From the NCBI GenBank assembly GCA_944381295.1, contig CALWKP010000021.1, forward strand, positions 1 through 30,423: a stretch of 30,423 bases of DNA. The letters are read 5' to 3'. Every line of letters begins with the position of its first letter. The stretch's first letter is position 1. The notes under the pieces are model-generated. The model saw only the letters and a program-made list of their open reading frames with translations. It did no database searches and was not told the origin of the DNA. This DNA is from an uncultured Clostridia bacterium (GTDB taxonomy: Bacteria; Bacillota; Clostridia; Oscillospirales; Acutalibacteraceae). This document shows positions 9,159 to 16,851 of this stretch, in pieces. The translations under genes and the position numbers were made by a program.

Positions 9159-9233
9159 AGCAGAACCCGACGGTCCTGTCAACGATGAAATGAACGGCTG
9201 ATGCCGTCATTGACAGGATCGTCGGGTTCTGCT
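9159..9233 (-). terminator. Long hairpin with T run on the minus strand
   Basis: Outer arms AGCAGAACCCGACG (9159-9172) and CGTCGGGTTCTGCT (9220-9233) pair fully. After one mismatch, TCCTGTCAA pairs with TTGACAGGA, and an inner ACGGC/GCCGT caps the structure. On the minus strand it is followed at once by ATTTTTTC, so it fits a terminator for the small gene at 9414-9578 and perhaps the deacetylase upstream of it. It is unusually long for a terminator. A palindromic repeat element is the alternative. Confidence 0.7.
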
Positions 9234-9245
9234 GAATAAACAATC

Positions 9246-9280
9246 AGGAGGGCAAAAGCAAAAAATGCTTTTGCCCTCCT
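9246..9280. repeat. Perfect 15-bp inverted repeat
   Basis: AGGAGGGCAAAAGCA (9246-9260) and TGCTTTTGCCCTCCT (9266-9280) are exact complements around AAAAA. No T run follows on either strand. It sits 12 bases from the longer hairpin at 9159-9233 in the space between convergent transcription units, where it could act as a bidirectional terminator or 3' end stabiliser. Confidence 0.65.
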
Positions 9281-9413
9281 CTATGATGAAAGCACGAAAC
9301 AATAGGAAGTTTCCCCAAAAATCTTTCGCTGATAAAAAGCATAGTCTTCCAGACAACGTTCAAATTACGTACATAGCAACCCGCGCTTTTGATCTTCACA
9401 GTTTCTCAGAAGG

Positions 9414-9578
9414 TTAAGCCACATTCCACACAATCCATCCCACCACGCCCAGACATACCAGGATGACCATGCATATAATCAAGATTCTCACCGGTTTCGA
9501 AAGACGTTTGAAACCAATTTCCGAAAATATTTCTATCACCGACGAAAGCATTTCCAAAATATCCCCCAGGATGTCCAT
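9414..9578 (-). CDS. Small membrane protein, 54 residues
   Basis: ATG at 9576-9578 with GAGGGG seven to eight bases upstream, 54 codons and TAA at 9414. The first ~28 residues are amphipathic (MDILGDILEM, then SVIEIFSEIGFKR). Residues ~32-51 form one hydrophobic helix (ILIICMVILVCLGVVGWIVW). It lies about 110 bases after the polysaccharide deacetylase on the same strand and before a strong minus-strand terminator, so it is probably the last gene of that unit. No family is recognised. The good ribosome binding site, single clean helix and terminator argue that it is real. Function unknown; an envelope role is only suggested by position. Confidence 0.6.
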   Translation of the reverse strand: MDILGDILEMLSSVIEIFSEIGFKRLSKPVRILIICMVILVCLGVVGWIVWNVA

Positions 9579-9687
9579 GCCTTTTCCCCTCTATTGAAGC
9601 TTATCGCGCTTTCTGGCGAGAACCCCTTGAGAATATCTGCCAGACGCTCATTTCAAAAGATACCTTTCTTTTGCACTTATCCCATTT

Positions 9688-10785
9688 TCATTGCTTGGGC
9701 AACGGGAAAATAATCGGGTCTACTGCCGCATTCAACGTTTCAAAATGATAGCCTTCTTTGTTCAGCTGCCATAGGATCGATGGCAGCTGCGACACAGTGT
9801 CCTCTTTTGCTGCCGCGTCATGACACAGAATGATCGATTTATTTCGGCCACGTACCCCTTGCACTGTATCTCGATAAATCGATTCTGCCGTCGCACCGCG
9901 TTCCGCATCTCCGGAACTTACATTCCAGTCAAAATATACATATCCGCGCCGATTCATCTCTTCTACTGTTTCCCGTATCATCTTACGGTTAAAGTCGTTG
10001 ACGCTTCCTCCTGGATACCGGTAAATTGCTGTATCTACTCCGGTAGCTTCCTGGATAATCTGATGTGTCGTAGCAAAATCATTCAGGAAAGTTTCTACGG
10101 AAGCATAAATCTTTTTATAATCGTGCGATGTAGTATGTACTCCAATTGCATGTCCCCGGTCCACAATTTCTTTCATGATTCGCTTAGACTCCTCATCGGA
10201 CCTTCCAATAACAAAAAATGTTGCCTTTACGCGGTAAGTATCCAAAATATCCAAAATTTTTAGCGTTTGATAGGACGGACCATCATCAAATGTCAGATAC
10301 ACTGTTTTATCTGCTGCGGATTCGGTAAGTGTCTCATCTTTCGGCGCATACAGTTCCGGGTACAGCGCCTGGTAAGCTGGACCATTCGGATCAATCGGCA
10401 GAACAGAACTTTCCGGATTGGAACTTTCCACAGCCGATGATTCCGGTGAAGAACTTTCCGTGGTGGAACTTACTGGTGCAGAACTTTCTGGAACAGAGCT
10501 TTCTGTCTCTGAAGTGGAACTTTCTTCTTCAGAACTGCTTCCTGTTTCAGGAAATCCCTCTGGCAGCGAAACAATAATCTCTCCATTACTATCTGGACGG
10601 TACACTTCCTGTTCTTGAGAAGTAACATACTGCGGCAATGAACCTGTTCCGGCTTCTTCCCTGGTGATCGTCCTGATTCCCCAATACACCGCGGAGCCAA
10701 TTCCTGCAAAAAACAGCATCAAAATCATGACAATTACAATGTGCCGGATCGTTCTGCGTGTTCTTTTTTTCCTGTTCTGTTCCAT
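9688..10785 (-). CDS. Membrane-anchored polysaccharide deacetylase (NodB domain)
   Basis: A 365-residue protein that probably deacetylates an N-acetylated wall polysaccharide such as peptidoglycan, outside the membrane. Order: basic cytoplasmic tail (KKRTRRTIRH), membrane anchor at ~15-36, Ser/Glu-rich linker at ~82-128, NodB domain from ~160 to the end. All NodB motifs are present: TFDDGPS (metal Asp), HTTSHDY (metal His pair), RYPGGS, DWNVSSGD and LCHD. The ATG at 10785 follows TAGGGGTG; an upstream in-frame TTG (10827) adds 14 hydrophilic residues and has no comparable ribosome binding site. It resembles PdaA/PgdA-like enzymes, but the exact substrate is not decidable. The small membrane protein gene lies downstream on the same strand. 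Confidence 0.9.
   Translation of the reverse strand: MEQNRKKRTRRTIRHIVIVMILMLFFAGIGSAVYWGIRTITREEAGTGSLPQYVTSQEQEVYRPDSNGEIIVSLPEGFPETGSSSEEESSTSETESSVPESSAPVSSTTESSSPESSAVESSNPESSVLPIDPNGPAYQALYPELYAPKDETLTESAADKTVYLTFDDGPSYQTLKILDILDTYRVKATFFVIGRSDEESKRIMKEIVDRGHAIGVHTTSHDYKKIYASVETFLNDFATTHQIIQEATGVDTAIYRYPGGSVNDFNRKMIRETVEEMNRRGYVYFDWNVSSGDAERGATAESIYRDTVQGVRGRNKSIILCHDAAAKEDTVSQLPSILWQLNKEGYHFETLNAAVDPIIFPLPKQ
10405..10545 (-). repeat. Degenerate tandem repeat encoding the Ser/Glu linker of the deacetylase
   Basis: The plus-strand text repeats GAACTTTC-like units about every 15-18 bases (for example near 10407, 10422, 10449, 10464, 10482 and 10519), encoding x-ESS units such as PESS, TESS and VESS. 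This is a flexible, low-complexity spacer between membrane anchor and catalytic domain. Such repeats often vary in copy number between strains. Confidence 0.7.
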
Positions 10786-11139
10786 GATTTCACCCCTATC
10801 GTTCTGGTCCTTTTCTTGTGTAAGCAATTTTGTAGAATTTCTTGTGAAGCGATGATCATTCGACGAAAAACACCATCATTTTTGGGGGATTTCTTTTTTA
10901 TTTTCTCTTTCCCCACTTACTTCGACTGGAAACTTGTTCTTTTCTCAGAACATTCCTTTCCCTGTAATACCAGTATATCACATTTTGTCAGAAAGTGGAG
11001 TTAAATGTTTGTAATGAATCCAATAGAAAGTTTACATTCCCGAAAACTTTTGTTCTTATTAAGAACTTTACAGAGTTGTGAATCCTTTATGATGAAGTTA
11101 TGACGAAAACTTTCGGAAAACGGTGGGTGAAATTTCTTT
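10786..11139. other. Divergent intergenic region between deacetylase and MoxR operon
   Basis: These 354 bases must hold promoters for the leftward deacetylase and the rightward MoxR-DUF58-transglutaminase operon. Visible: a 15-base palindrome at 11052-11066; a looser GTTCT...AGAAC pair at 10936-10951; and TATGAT at 11088-11093, a plausible -10 box for moxR with only a poor -35 (TTTACA, 15-base spacing). No further gene was seen. Confidence 0.55.
11052..11066. promoter_or_regulatory. Palindrome GTTCTTATTAAGAAC, possible operator
   Basis: Seven-base arms (GTTCTTA and TAAGAAC) around a single T, immediately upstream of or overlapping the possible -35 region of the moxR promoter, 73 bases before the moxR ATG. 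Too short for a terminator and lacking a T run, so an operator for a dimeric repressor or activator is the simplest reading. No specific regulator is recognised. Confidence 0.4.
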
Positions 11140-12072
11140 ATGAATAAATTAAATGATTTGATGCGTGAAATAAAAAAAGCTATGATCGGCAAAGATGAGG
11201 TGATTGAAAAACTTTTGTTGGCCTTGCTTGCCCGAGGCCATGTCCTTCTCGAAGATATTCCTGGCGTCGGCAAGACTACTTTGGCCTTGGCCGTTTCCCG
11301 CTGCGCTTCCCTCGATTATAACCGCACCCAATTTACCCCTGACGTCTTACCAAGTGATGTCACTGGTTTTTCTGTTTACAACAAAATTTCTGGAAAACTG
11401 GAATATCAGCCTGGCGCTGCACTGTGCAACCTGTTCCTTGCAGATGAAATCAATCGTACTTCCAGCAAAACACAATCCGCTCTGCTGCAAGTGATGGAGG
11501 AAGGCTGTATCACAGTAGACGGACAATCTCACCCTGTCCCGAAACCTTATATGGTCATCGCTACGCAGAATCCTTTTGGTTTCGCCGGCACGCAGCTTCT
11601 TCCAGAATCACAACTTGACCGCTTCCTGATTTGTCTGACTTTGGGGTATCCCGACACTAATCATGAAATTGAAATCCTGAAAAGGTATCAGGGTACCTCT
11701 CCTCTTGAACAAGTTTGTCCTGTCGCAGATGCTTCCGACATTACCACTATGCAGCAGGAAACCGAGCAGGTTTTCCTTTCGGATGATGTCCTACGCTATA
11801 TCGTCCTTCTGATATCAGAAACCCGAAAGCATCCCGATATCCGGTCTGGTGCAAGTCCCCGTGCCTCGCTCGCTCTCGCAAGGATCAGCCGGGCCAAAGC
11901 TTACAGCCTTGGCCGTGACTATGTTCTTCCCCAAGACGTACAGGACCTTTTTTTCGACGTCATTTCCCATCGGATTCTCCTTACTCCGGACTTCCACAGC
12001 GAGGAACGGGAGCATGTTCCACTTATTCTTCGCCAGATTCTGAAAACTGTTCCAAAACCTTCTGTTGTCTGA
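11140..12072 (+). CDS. MoxR-family AAA+ ATPase
   Basis: A 310-residue AAA+ ATPase. Walker A GVGKTT is at 42-47, Walker B LFLADEINR at ~98-106, sensor 1 at VIATQNPF (~144), arginine-rich SGASPRASLAL near residue 233, and a C-terminal lid. MoxR ATPases act as chaperones that help assemble or activate protein complexes, usually with the DUF58 protein encoded next to them. It is first of three tightly linked genes: its stop overlaps the open frame of the DUF58 gene, and that gene overlaps the transglutaminase gene by ATGA. The combination MoxR-DUF58-TgpA-like is widespread in bacteria and its molecular task is not settled. Confidence 0.94.
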   Translation: MNKLNDLMREIKKAMIGKDEVIEKLLLALLARGHVLLEDIPGVGKTTLALAVSRCASLDYNRTQFTPDVLPSDVTGFSVYNKISGKLEYQPGAALCNLFLADEINRTSSKTQSALLQVMEEGCITVDGQSHPVPKPYMVIATQNPFGFAGTQLLPESQLDRFLICLTLGYPDTNHEIEILKRYQGTSPLEQVCPVADASDITTMQQETEQVFLSDDVLRYIVLLISETRKHPDIRSGASPRASLALARISRAKAYSLGRDYVLPQDVQDLFFDVISHRILLTPDFHSEEREHVPLILRQILKTVPKPSVV

Positions 12073-12085
12073 AGGGGGGATTGTC

Positions 12086-13228
12086 TTGCGCAAAAATAGG
12101 GCTTTTTACCTGATCTTGATGATTGTTTCCTTCTTTTTCTTTCTTTATTTTGACGGCTATCTCTCTTTGTTTCTGATTCCTGTGATTCTTTTGCTTCCCA
12201 TTTTTTCTTTTGTTGTCTCCCTCATTGCTTCTAAATTCTTAAACTTCCAAATAACTGTATCTGCTCCCTCATCGGTGCAAAACTCCCCTCTGAAAGTCAA
12301 CGTTTCTGTAATTAACCGCAGTTTTCTTCCTTTGCTAGGTATTCGTGCTTCTCTTCTTTATGAAAATTCTTGTTCCCCTGGCATCCAGCGGTCCGAGCTT
12401 TCTTTTCCGTTATCTTCCTTCGGCCGTTCAGAGCTTACTCAGGAATTTTCTTCCAAACACTGTGGTAAAATTTCTATTTCACTCTCCAAAATCCGGGTTT
12501 ATGACTATCTTGGGCTTTTCGTTATCCCTAAAAAGTCTCCAGTTCCCATTCAAGCCTTCATTTTCCCTCCAGAAACTTCCTGCTCCTTCTTTTCTTCTCT
12601 TCCCTCCACGCTTCGCGATGGAAGAGCGGCTTCTTCTTTCGGAGATCCGGATTTTTCAGAGCTTTCTTCCCTTCGGGATTATCGAGATGGAGACCGTTTG
12701 CGCGATATCCATTGGAAAGCGAGCAGCAAATTTGGGAAAACCCTTGTAAAAGAATATGACCGGGAAGGAGACTGCGTTGTAACATTTCTGACCCGAGGAA
12801 TTTTTCCCGATCCTGCAATTACCGATCTAAGCTGCACAATGTTACGATGTGGTTGTACTTTTTTGCTTCAGGAAGGCTTTCTTCCTCAGGTATCCTGGAA
12901 GGATGAGGAACATTTTCGCGTGGTTCGCGTAGAATCCACAGAGGCTATTCCTCAAATGCTTTCAGAACTCTTTTCGGCCTGTCCTCCGAAAGGTTCCCTT
13001 CCCTCTCTTCCCCAAGATTTTTCTAGCAATTTTTTTATTGTACTAGTTACAGAGCTTTGTGAAGCACTTCTGGAACAATGTATTGCGCATTCTGGAAAGA
13101 TCTGGGTTGTTTTTCTGCATACTGATGAGATTTCGGAAGCATCACAACAGTTATTTCCGTTTTTTCATCATGCAGGAATCCCACTTTTTCCTTATGGGCC
13201 AGTTCAGGAGGGAGGGAAATCTTCATGA
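12086..13228 (+). CDS. DUF58 domain membrane protein
   Basis: A 380-residue protein with two N-terminal membrane helices (AFYLILMIVSFFFFLYF; LFLIPVILLLPIFSFVV). A middle beta-rich region follows, then the DUF58 signature around residues 200-235 (SSLRDYRDGDRLRDIHWKAS, then LVKEYDREGD), which is related to a von Willebrand A fold. I place the start at TTG 12086, seven bases after GAAGGGGGG; the frame is open to a TTG at 12065 inside moxR, but that has no ribosome binding site. It works with MoxR, probably as a membrane scaffold or client. The stop overlaps the next ATG by four bases, indicating translational coupling. Confidence 0.9.
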   Translation: MRKNRAFYLILMIVSFFFFLYFDGYLSLFLIPVILLLPIFSFVVSLIASKFLNFQITVSAPSSVQNSPLKVNVSVINRSFLPLLGIRASLLYENSCSPGIQRSELSFPLSSFGRSELTQEFSSKHCGKISISLSKIRVYDYLGLFVIPKKSPVPIQAFIFPPETSCSFFSSLPSTLRDGRAASSFGDPDFSELSSLRDYRDGDRLRDIHWKASSKFGKTLVKEYDREGDCVVTFLTRGIFPDPAITDLSCTMLRCGCTFLLQEGFLPQVSWKDEEHFRVVRVESTEAIPQMLSELFSACPPKGSLPSLPQDFSSNFFIVLVTELCEALLEQCIAHSGKIWVVFLHTDEISEASQQLFPFFHHAGIPLFPYGPVQEGGKSS

Positions 13229-15615
13229 GACCTGATTCTGGGATTTCTTTGAATTCTCCTGAAATCCATGCAGCGTCGCCAAGTCTTCTTTTCCAAAGAA
13301 GCTGGCAAATTCTTTTGGTCCTTTTGGGATTGTTTGGAAGCTTTTTTTCTTTTATTAGTTCGTTTCAGATCCCCGCAAATTCGCTCCTTTTCAGCGCCGT
13401 AATTGTGGTGATGACAGCTATTTTCACCCTGACAATAGCTGTCCGCAAGCTTCTTTTTATTCTCTCGCCGATTCTGGCAGCCGCTTATCTCTGGGCGGCT
13501 GTAGCTTTTCGGGAATTATGGATTCAAGGCTTCCTCCTTGTTACAAATCAGATGATGCGGGCTTTTACTGCCAACTCTTCTTGGGAATTTACGACGTATC
13601 TGGTTACCGCGCCTGTATCTTCCCGGAATAGCTGTATCACTATTTTTCTTCTTTTTGCCTTATTTCTGATTGCCTGGCTGCTTAGTTGGGGGATTTTTTT
13701 CCGAAATAGTTTTCTCTTATCCTTTCTGCTGACATTTCCTTTTCTTGCTGTTCCCCTCTTCTTCACAATAACCCCATTTTTCCCTGCGGTCCTCATGCTT
13801 TTTTCCTTCTGGACTGGTGTTTTTGTTTCGCGCTATTCATCAAGAAGGAAAAAGAGTTCTCCCAAAAAGAATATTCGCTATTCCATACGTTCACAAGCTG
13901 GTCTTGTTTCACTTGCGCTCCTTTTCTTATCCTTCGCCAGCTCTTTTCTAATTTTTCCATTCTCTCAATACCGCCGCCCTGAGCACGCGGAATCGATCCG
14001 CACCTACTTGGAACAGAGTGCTGTTGATTTGGTTTCCCAGATATTTTTAGGTGGAGGACTTTCCGAAGGAGACTTGGATGTAGGCGATAATCTCTCTCTC
14101 TCCAATCGTACAATGCTCCGTATTCGGACAGATTATACCGGAACGCTATATCTAAAAGGATATTCTGGGTCATATTATACAGGACGTAGTTGGGAAAACC
14201 TTCCGTTTTCTTTTACCACACCTATGGGAGATCGTGCAGCCTTTTTCCCTCCCTCCTCAATTTCCGACGCAATTTCTCTGGAATCTCCCCCGCCGAAACT
14301 CTATTTTTTAGATGTGAATACTGGTATTGTCGGAAATGATTTCCTTTATGTTCCATATGGGGTTGTTTATGATGGTTCACTTGCTTCCATTTCTTCTTCG
14401 GATACCGAGGGATATCTCCGTCCAAACAACTCTATTCGGGAATATTCGGTAAATTTCTACTCTTGGGATAGTTTTTATTACTCTTCTGCTTTTTCTCAGA
14501 ATTATTTTGGGGACCTTCCCATGAAAGAATATTATTTGAGTGCTGGCAGTCCTGCCTTGCCGCCAGGACCTATGCGTGAGGAAGAATTCCGATACCGGTC
14601 TGCCATGTATGACCAAAACACTGATCTCCCTCCTGGTGTCCTCAGCGACTTACAAGTACTCTGCGTTATGGAAGGTCTTAATGATTTTTCTGGTTCATCC
14701 AATCCCGTAGAAGCCGCAGTAGAACAGGTAAAGCGTTATCTTGATGAAACTGCAACCTATACCCTAACTCCTGGGGATACTCCTTCCGATGAAGATTTTG
14801 TCAGTTATTTCCTTTTTGAAAATCATCAAGGATACTGTGTTCATTTTGCGTCAGCGGGAACAGCTTTACTACGGGCAATGGGAATCCCTGCACGTTATGC
14901 GGAAGGCTATCTCGTTACACAAGACGATCTAGCGTCTACAGGACAGGATGGTTACTGCGATATCCGGGAAAACCGGGCACATGCCTGGACAGAAGTCTAC
15001 ATTCCTGGATTCGGCTGGATTCCACAAGAAATGACCCCTGGTGATTCAGGAATTTTTGGAAATTCCGCACAGGAGTTGCCGGAATCTTCTGAACAAGAAC
15101 CAGAGTTGGAAGAACCTGTTTCTTCACAAATTTCTGACATTTCAAACCAATCAGACATTGTCTCCAGTTCTTCCATTCTGGAATCCTCTCCATTACAGAA
15201 TCCCACGGAACCGGTAGCGGTATGGCCATTTGTGGTTATTGGAGTCATCCTCCTGCTTTCAACCAGCTGGTTTGTTGGAAATGTCCTATGGAAACGGCAT
15301 CGAGAAATTTTGTTTAGTCAGCCGGACCGCAGAGCGGCTGTTCTTGCTCTATACCGATATTTATTGAAAACAATGACACATTTTGCTAAAATACCGTTCC
15401 CACCAGATATTTCGCAGGCAAAAGACGCAGCAAAACGCTTTGGTATGGAAGAAGAAGTCTTTGAACGTTTCCATCAATGCGCAGAACGTGCGAAATTCAG
15501 CCGAAACGGTCCTAACGAGGAAGAATATCAACTCATGAAAACGGAAGTTCTTACGTTTTGTGATAAGATTCGTTCTCAACACGGAATCCGAAGATTTTTC
15601 TCGCGACACAAATGA
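13225..15615 (+). CDS. TgpA-like transmembrane transglutaminase-domain protein
   Basis: A 796-residue membrane protein. About six hydrophobic helices occupy residues 25-250. An outward-facing region follows with the transglutaminase-like core: catalytic Cys538 in GYCVHFASAGTA, His586 in RAHAWTEVY, and GWIPQEMTPG, where the third catalytic position is Glu602 rather than the commoner Asp. After a Ser/Glu-rich stretch (~615-660) comes a last membrane helix (~666-686) and a cytoplasmic C-terminal domain of DUF4129 type. Start ATG follows GGAGGGAGGG. The family includes TgpA of Pseudomonas, which is membrane bound with a periplasmic transglutaminase domain; protease or transferase activity here is not shown. 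Confidence 0.92.
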   Translation: MRPDSGISLNSPEIHAASPSLLFQRSWQILLVLLGLFGSFFSFISSFQIPANSLLFSAVIVVMTAIFTLTIAVRKLLFILSPILAAAYLWAAVAFRELWIQGFLLVTNQMMRAFTANSSWEFTTYLVTAPVSSRNSCITIFLLFALFLIAWLLSWGIFFRNSFLLSFLLTFPFLAVPLFFTITPFFPAVLMLFSFWTGVFVSRYSSRRKKSSPKKNIRYSIRSQAGLVSLALLFLSFASSFLIFPFSQYRRPEHAESIRTYLEQSAVDLVSQIFLGGGLSEGDLDVGDNLSLSNRTMLRIRTDYTGTLYLKGYSGSYYTGRSWENLPFSFTTPMGDRAAFFPPSSISDAISLESPPPKLYFLDVNTGIVGNDFLYVPYGVVYDGSLASISSSDTEGYLRPNNSIREYSVNFYSWDSFYYSSAFSQNYFGDLPMKEYYLSAGSPALPPGPMREEEFRYRSAMYDQNTDLPPGVLSDLQVLCVMEGLNDFSGSSNPVEAAVEQVKRYLDETATYTLTPGDTPSDEDFVSYFLFENHQGYCVHFASAGTALLRAMGIPARYAEGYLVTQDDLASTGQDGYCDIRENRAHAWTEVYIPGFGWIPQEMTPGDSGIFGNSAQELPESSEQEPELEEPVSSQISDISNQSDIVSSSSILESSPLQNPTEPVAVWPFVVIGVILLLSTSWFVGNVLWKRHREILFSQPDRRAAVLALYRYLLKTMTHFAKIPFPPDISQAKDAAKRFGMEEEVFERFHQCAERAKFSRNGPNEEEYQLMKTEVLTFCDKIRSQHGIRRFFSRHK

Positions 15616-16136
15616 CCTTTTGATACGGTAGAGAGGCCTGTATTCCGATCCAGCAAAAAATGAAGGGTAAAATAATTCTTATGTCGTAATTTCCAAAAGT
15701 TGCAAGTCAAAACGGATGAGATACTCACCAAAAATCGGCTAATTTTGGAATAATTGTTCTTTTTTATACAAATTGTATTCTATTTTTTTACTTAAAAAGG
15801 CTAATGAAAGGTTTTTCCCTTTACAGCATCTTCTTTATTCACGCAAAATGGTTTTGTTTCACTTTGTCTGCTCACTCTCCTCATTGGAAATCATAGGTGG
15901 AACTAACAATCTGAATCGGGTTGTACAAAATAACTTTTTTTAAAAAGCTTATCGAATACAGAAACGGCATGGCTTTCGCCATGCCGTTTCAAATATGTTT
16001 TTTGCGTGGAAGGCTAAAGCCCTCACCAGTACCGAGCACCGGTTATCATCCAAAAAATCATCTATGCAGCTATCCGGTAACGCCATATTTCCGGTACCAA
16101 TCGTTTTACAAAAAAACCTTGCAAGCAAAATTGGAA
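15616..16136. other. Intergenic region between convergent operons
   Basis: These 521 bases separate the plus-strand MoxR operon from the minus-strand liv operon. They hold an AT-rich section (15660-15950) with a weak hairpin CCAAAA/TTTTGG (15728-15748), a palindrome ATACAAATTGTAT (15766-15778), and the strong hairpin at 15961-15990. Short open frames here lack ribosome binding sites, and I do not accept them as genes. Confidence 0.55.
15961..15990 (-). terminator. 13-bp perfect hairpin, probable terminator of the liv operon
   Basis: GAAACGGCATGGC (15961-15973) pairs exactly with GCCATGCCGTTTC (15978-15990). On the minus strand the loop reads GAAA, a stable GNRA tetraloop, which favours minus-strand function. 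T runs occur a short distance away on both sides (T6 eight bases after on the plus strand), so it may serve both convergent operons. It lies 147 bases beyond the livF stop. Confidence 0.65.
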
Positions 16137-16850
16137 TTAACCGCCTAAATATGCCTTTTTGACCTGCTCGTTATCTGCCAGTTCCTTTGCATCGCCGGAC
16201 ATCGCCACGCTACCAGTCTCCAACACATAGGCACGATTCGCGATTTCCAACGCCATCTTTGCGTTCTGCTCTACCAAAAGTACTGTCACACCCATACGGT
16301 TGACGTCCCGGATAATCCCAAAGATCTCCTGTACCAGCAGAGGAGAAAGTCCCATGGATGGCTCATCCAGCAACAACATTTTGGGCTTGCACATCAATGC
16401 CCGGCCAATCGCCAGCATCTGCTGTTCACCGCCGCTCAAGGTACCTGCAGCCTGCTTCCGACGTTCTTTCAGACGAGGCAGACGGTCAAAAACCATCTCA
16501 TAATCGTTTTCAATTCCTGCCTTATCTTTTCGCGTATATGCCCCCATCTGAAGGTTTTCCATCACGCTCATATTGGCAAAAATACGCCGTCCTTCCGGAA
16601 CCTGTGCTAACCCTAATCCTATGATTTTATGCGCTTCCATGGACGTCAGATTATTCCCGCAGAAAACAACTTCTCCTGTTTTCGGACGCAGAAGTCCTGA
16701 TATCGTATGCAGTGTCGTTGTCTTTCCTGCTCCATTCGCCCCGATCAGCGTAACGATTTCGCCTTCATTTACTTCAAAGGAGATCCCTTTGATCGCGTGG
16801 ATCGAGCCGTAATATACATTCAAATCCTTTACGGATAACATGGTCCCCAT
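16137..16850 (-). CDS. livF: Branched-chain amino acid ABC transporter, ATP-binding protein LivF
   Basis: A 237-residue cytoplasmic ATPase, one of the two nucleotide-binding subunits powering uptake of leucine, isoleucine and valine. Walker A GANGAGKTTT lies near residue 37, the Q-loop region follows, then signature LSGGEQQMLAIGRAL, Walker B MLLLDEPSMGLSP, and the H-loop position occupied in LLVEQNAKMAL as usual for LivF. Length is typical (~235). ATG at 16850 follows GAGGGG by six bases, with one base separating it from the livG stop. Last gene of the liv operon. Confidence 0.96.
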   Translation of the reverse strand: MGTMLSVKDLNVYYGSIHAIKGISFEVNEGEIVTLIGANGAGKTTTLHTISGLLRPKTGEVVFCGNNLTSMEAHKIIGLGLAQVPEGRRIFANMSVMENLQMGAYTRKDKAGIENDYEMVFDRLPRLKERRKQAAGTLSGGEQQMLAIGRALMCKPKMLLLDEPSMGLSPLLVQEIFGIIRDVNRMGVTVLLVEQNAKMALEIANRAYVLETGSVAMSGDAKELADNEQVKKAYLGG

Positions 16851-16851
16851 C

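Larger units (their letters stand above)
9058..9413. other. Intergenic region between convergent genes, mainly two large hairpins
   Basis: These 356 bases lie between the end of the plus-strand DUF3810 gene and the minus-strand 54-residue ORF. They hold two large inverted repeats (9159-9233 and 9246-9280), described separately, and otherwise nothing recognisable. Confidence 0.6.

Noticed and set aside
15766..15778. Palindrome ATACAAATTGTAT as an operator
   Set aside because: It lies between the 3' ends of convergent operons, far from any start codon, and is AT-rich enough to arise by chance.
15921..16148. 75-codon plus-strand frame before the liv operon
   Set aside because: No ribosome binding site; it crosses the strong hairpin at 15961-15990 and enters the end of livF antisense.
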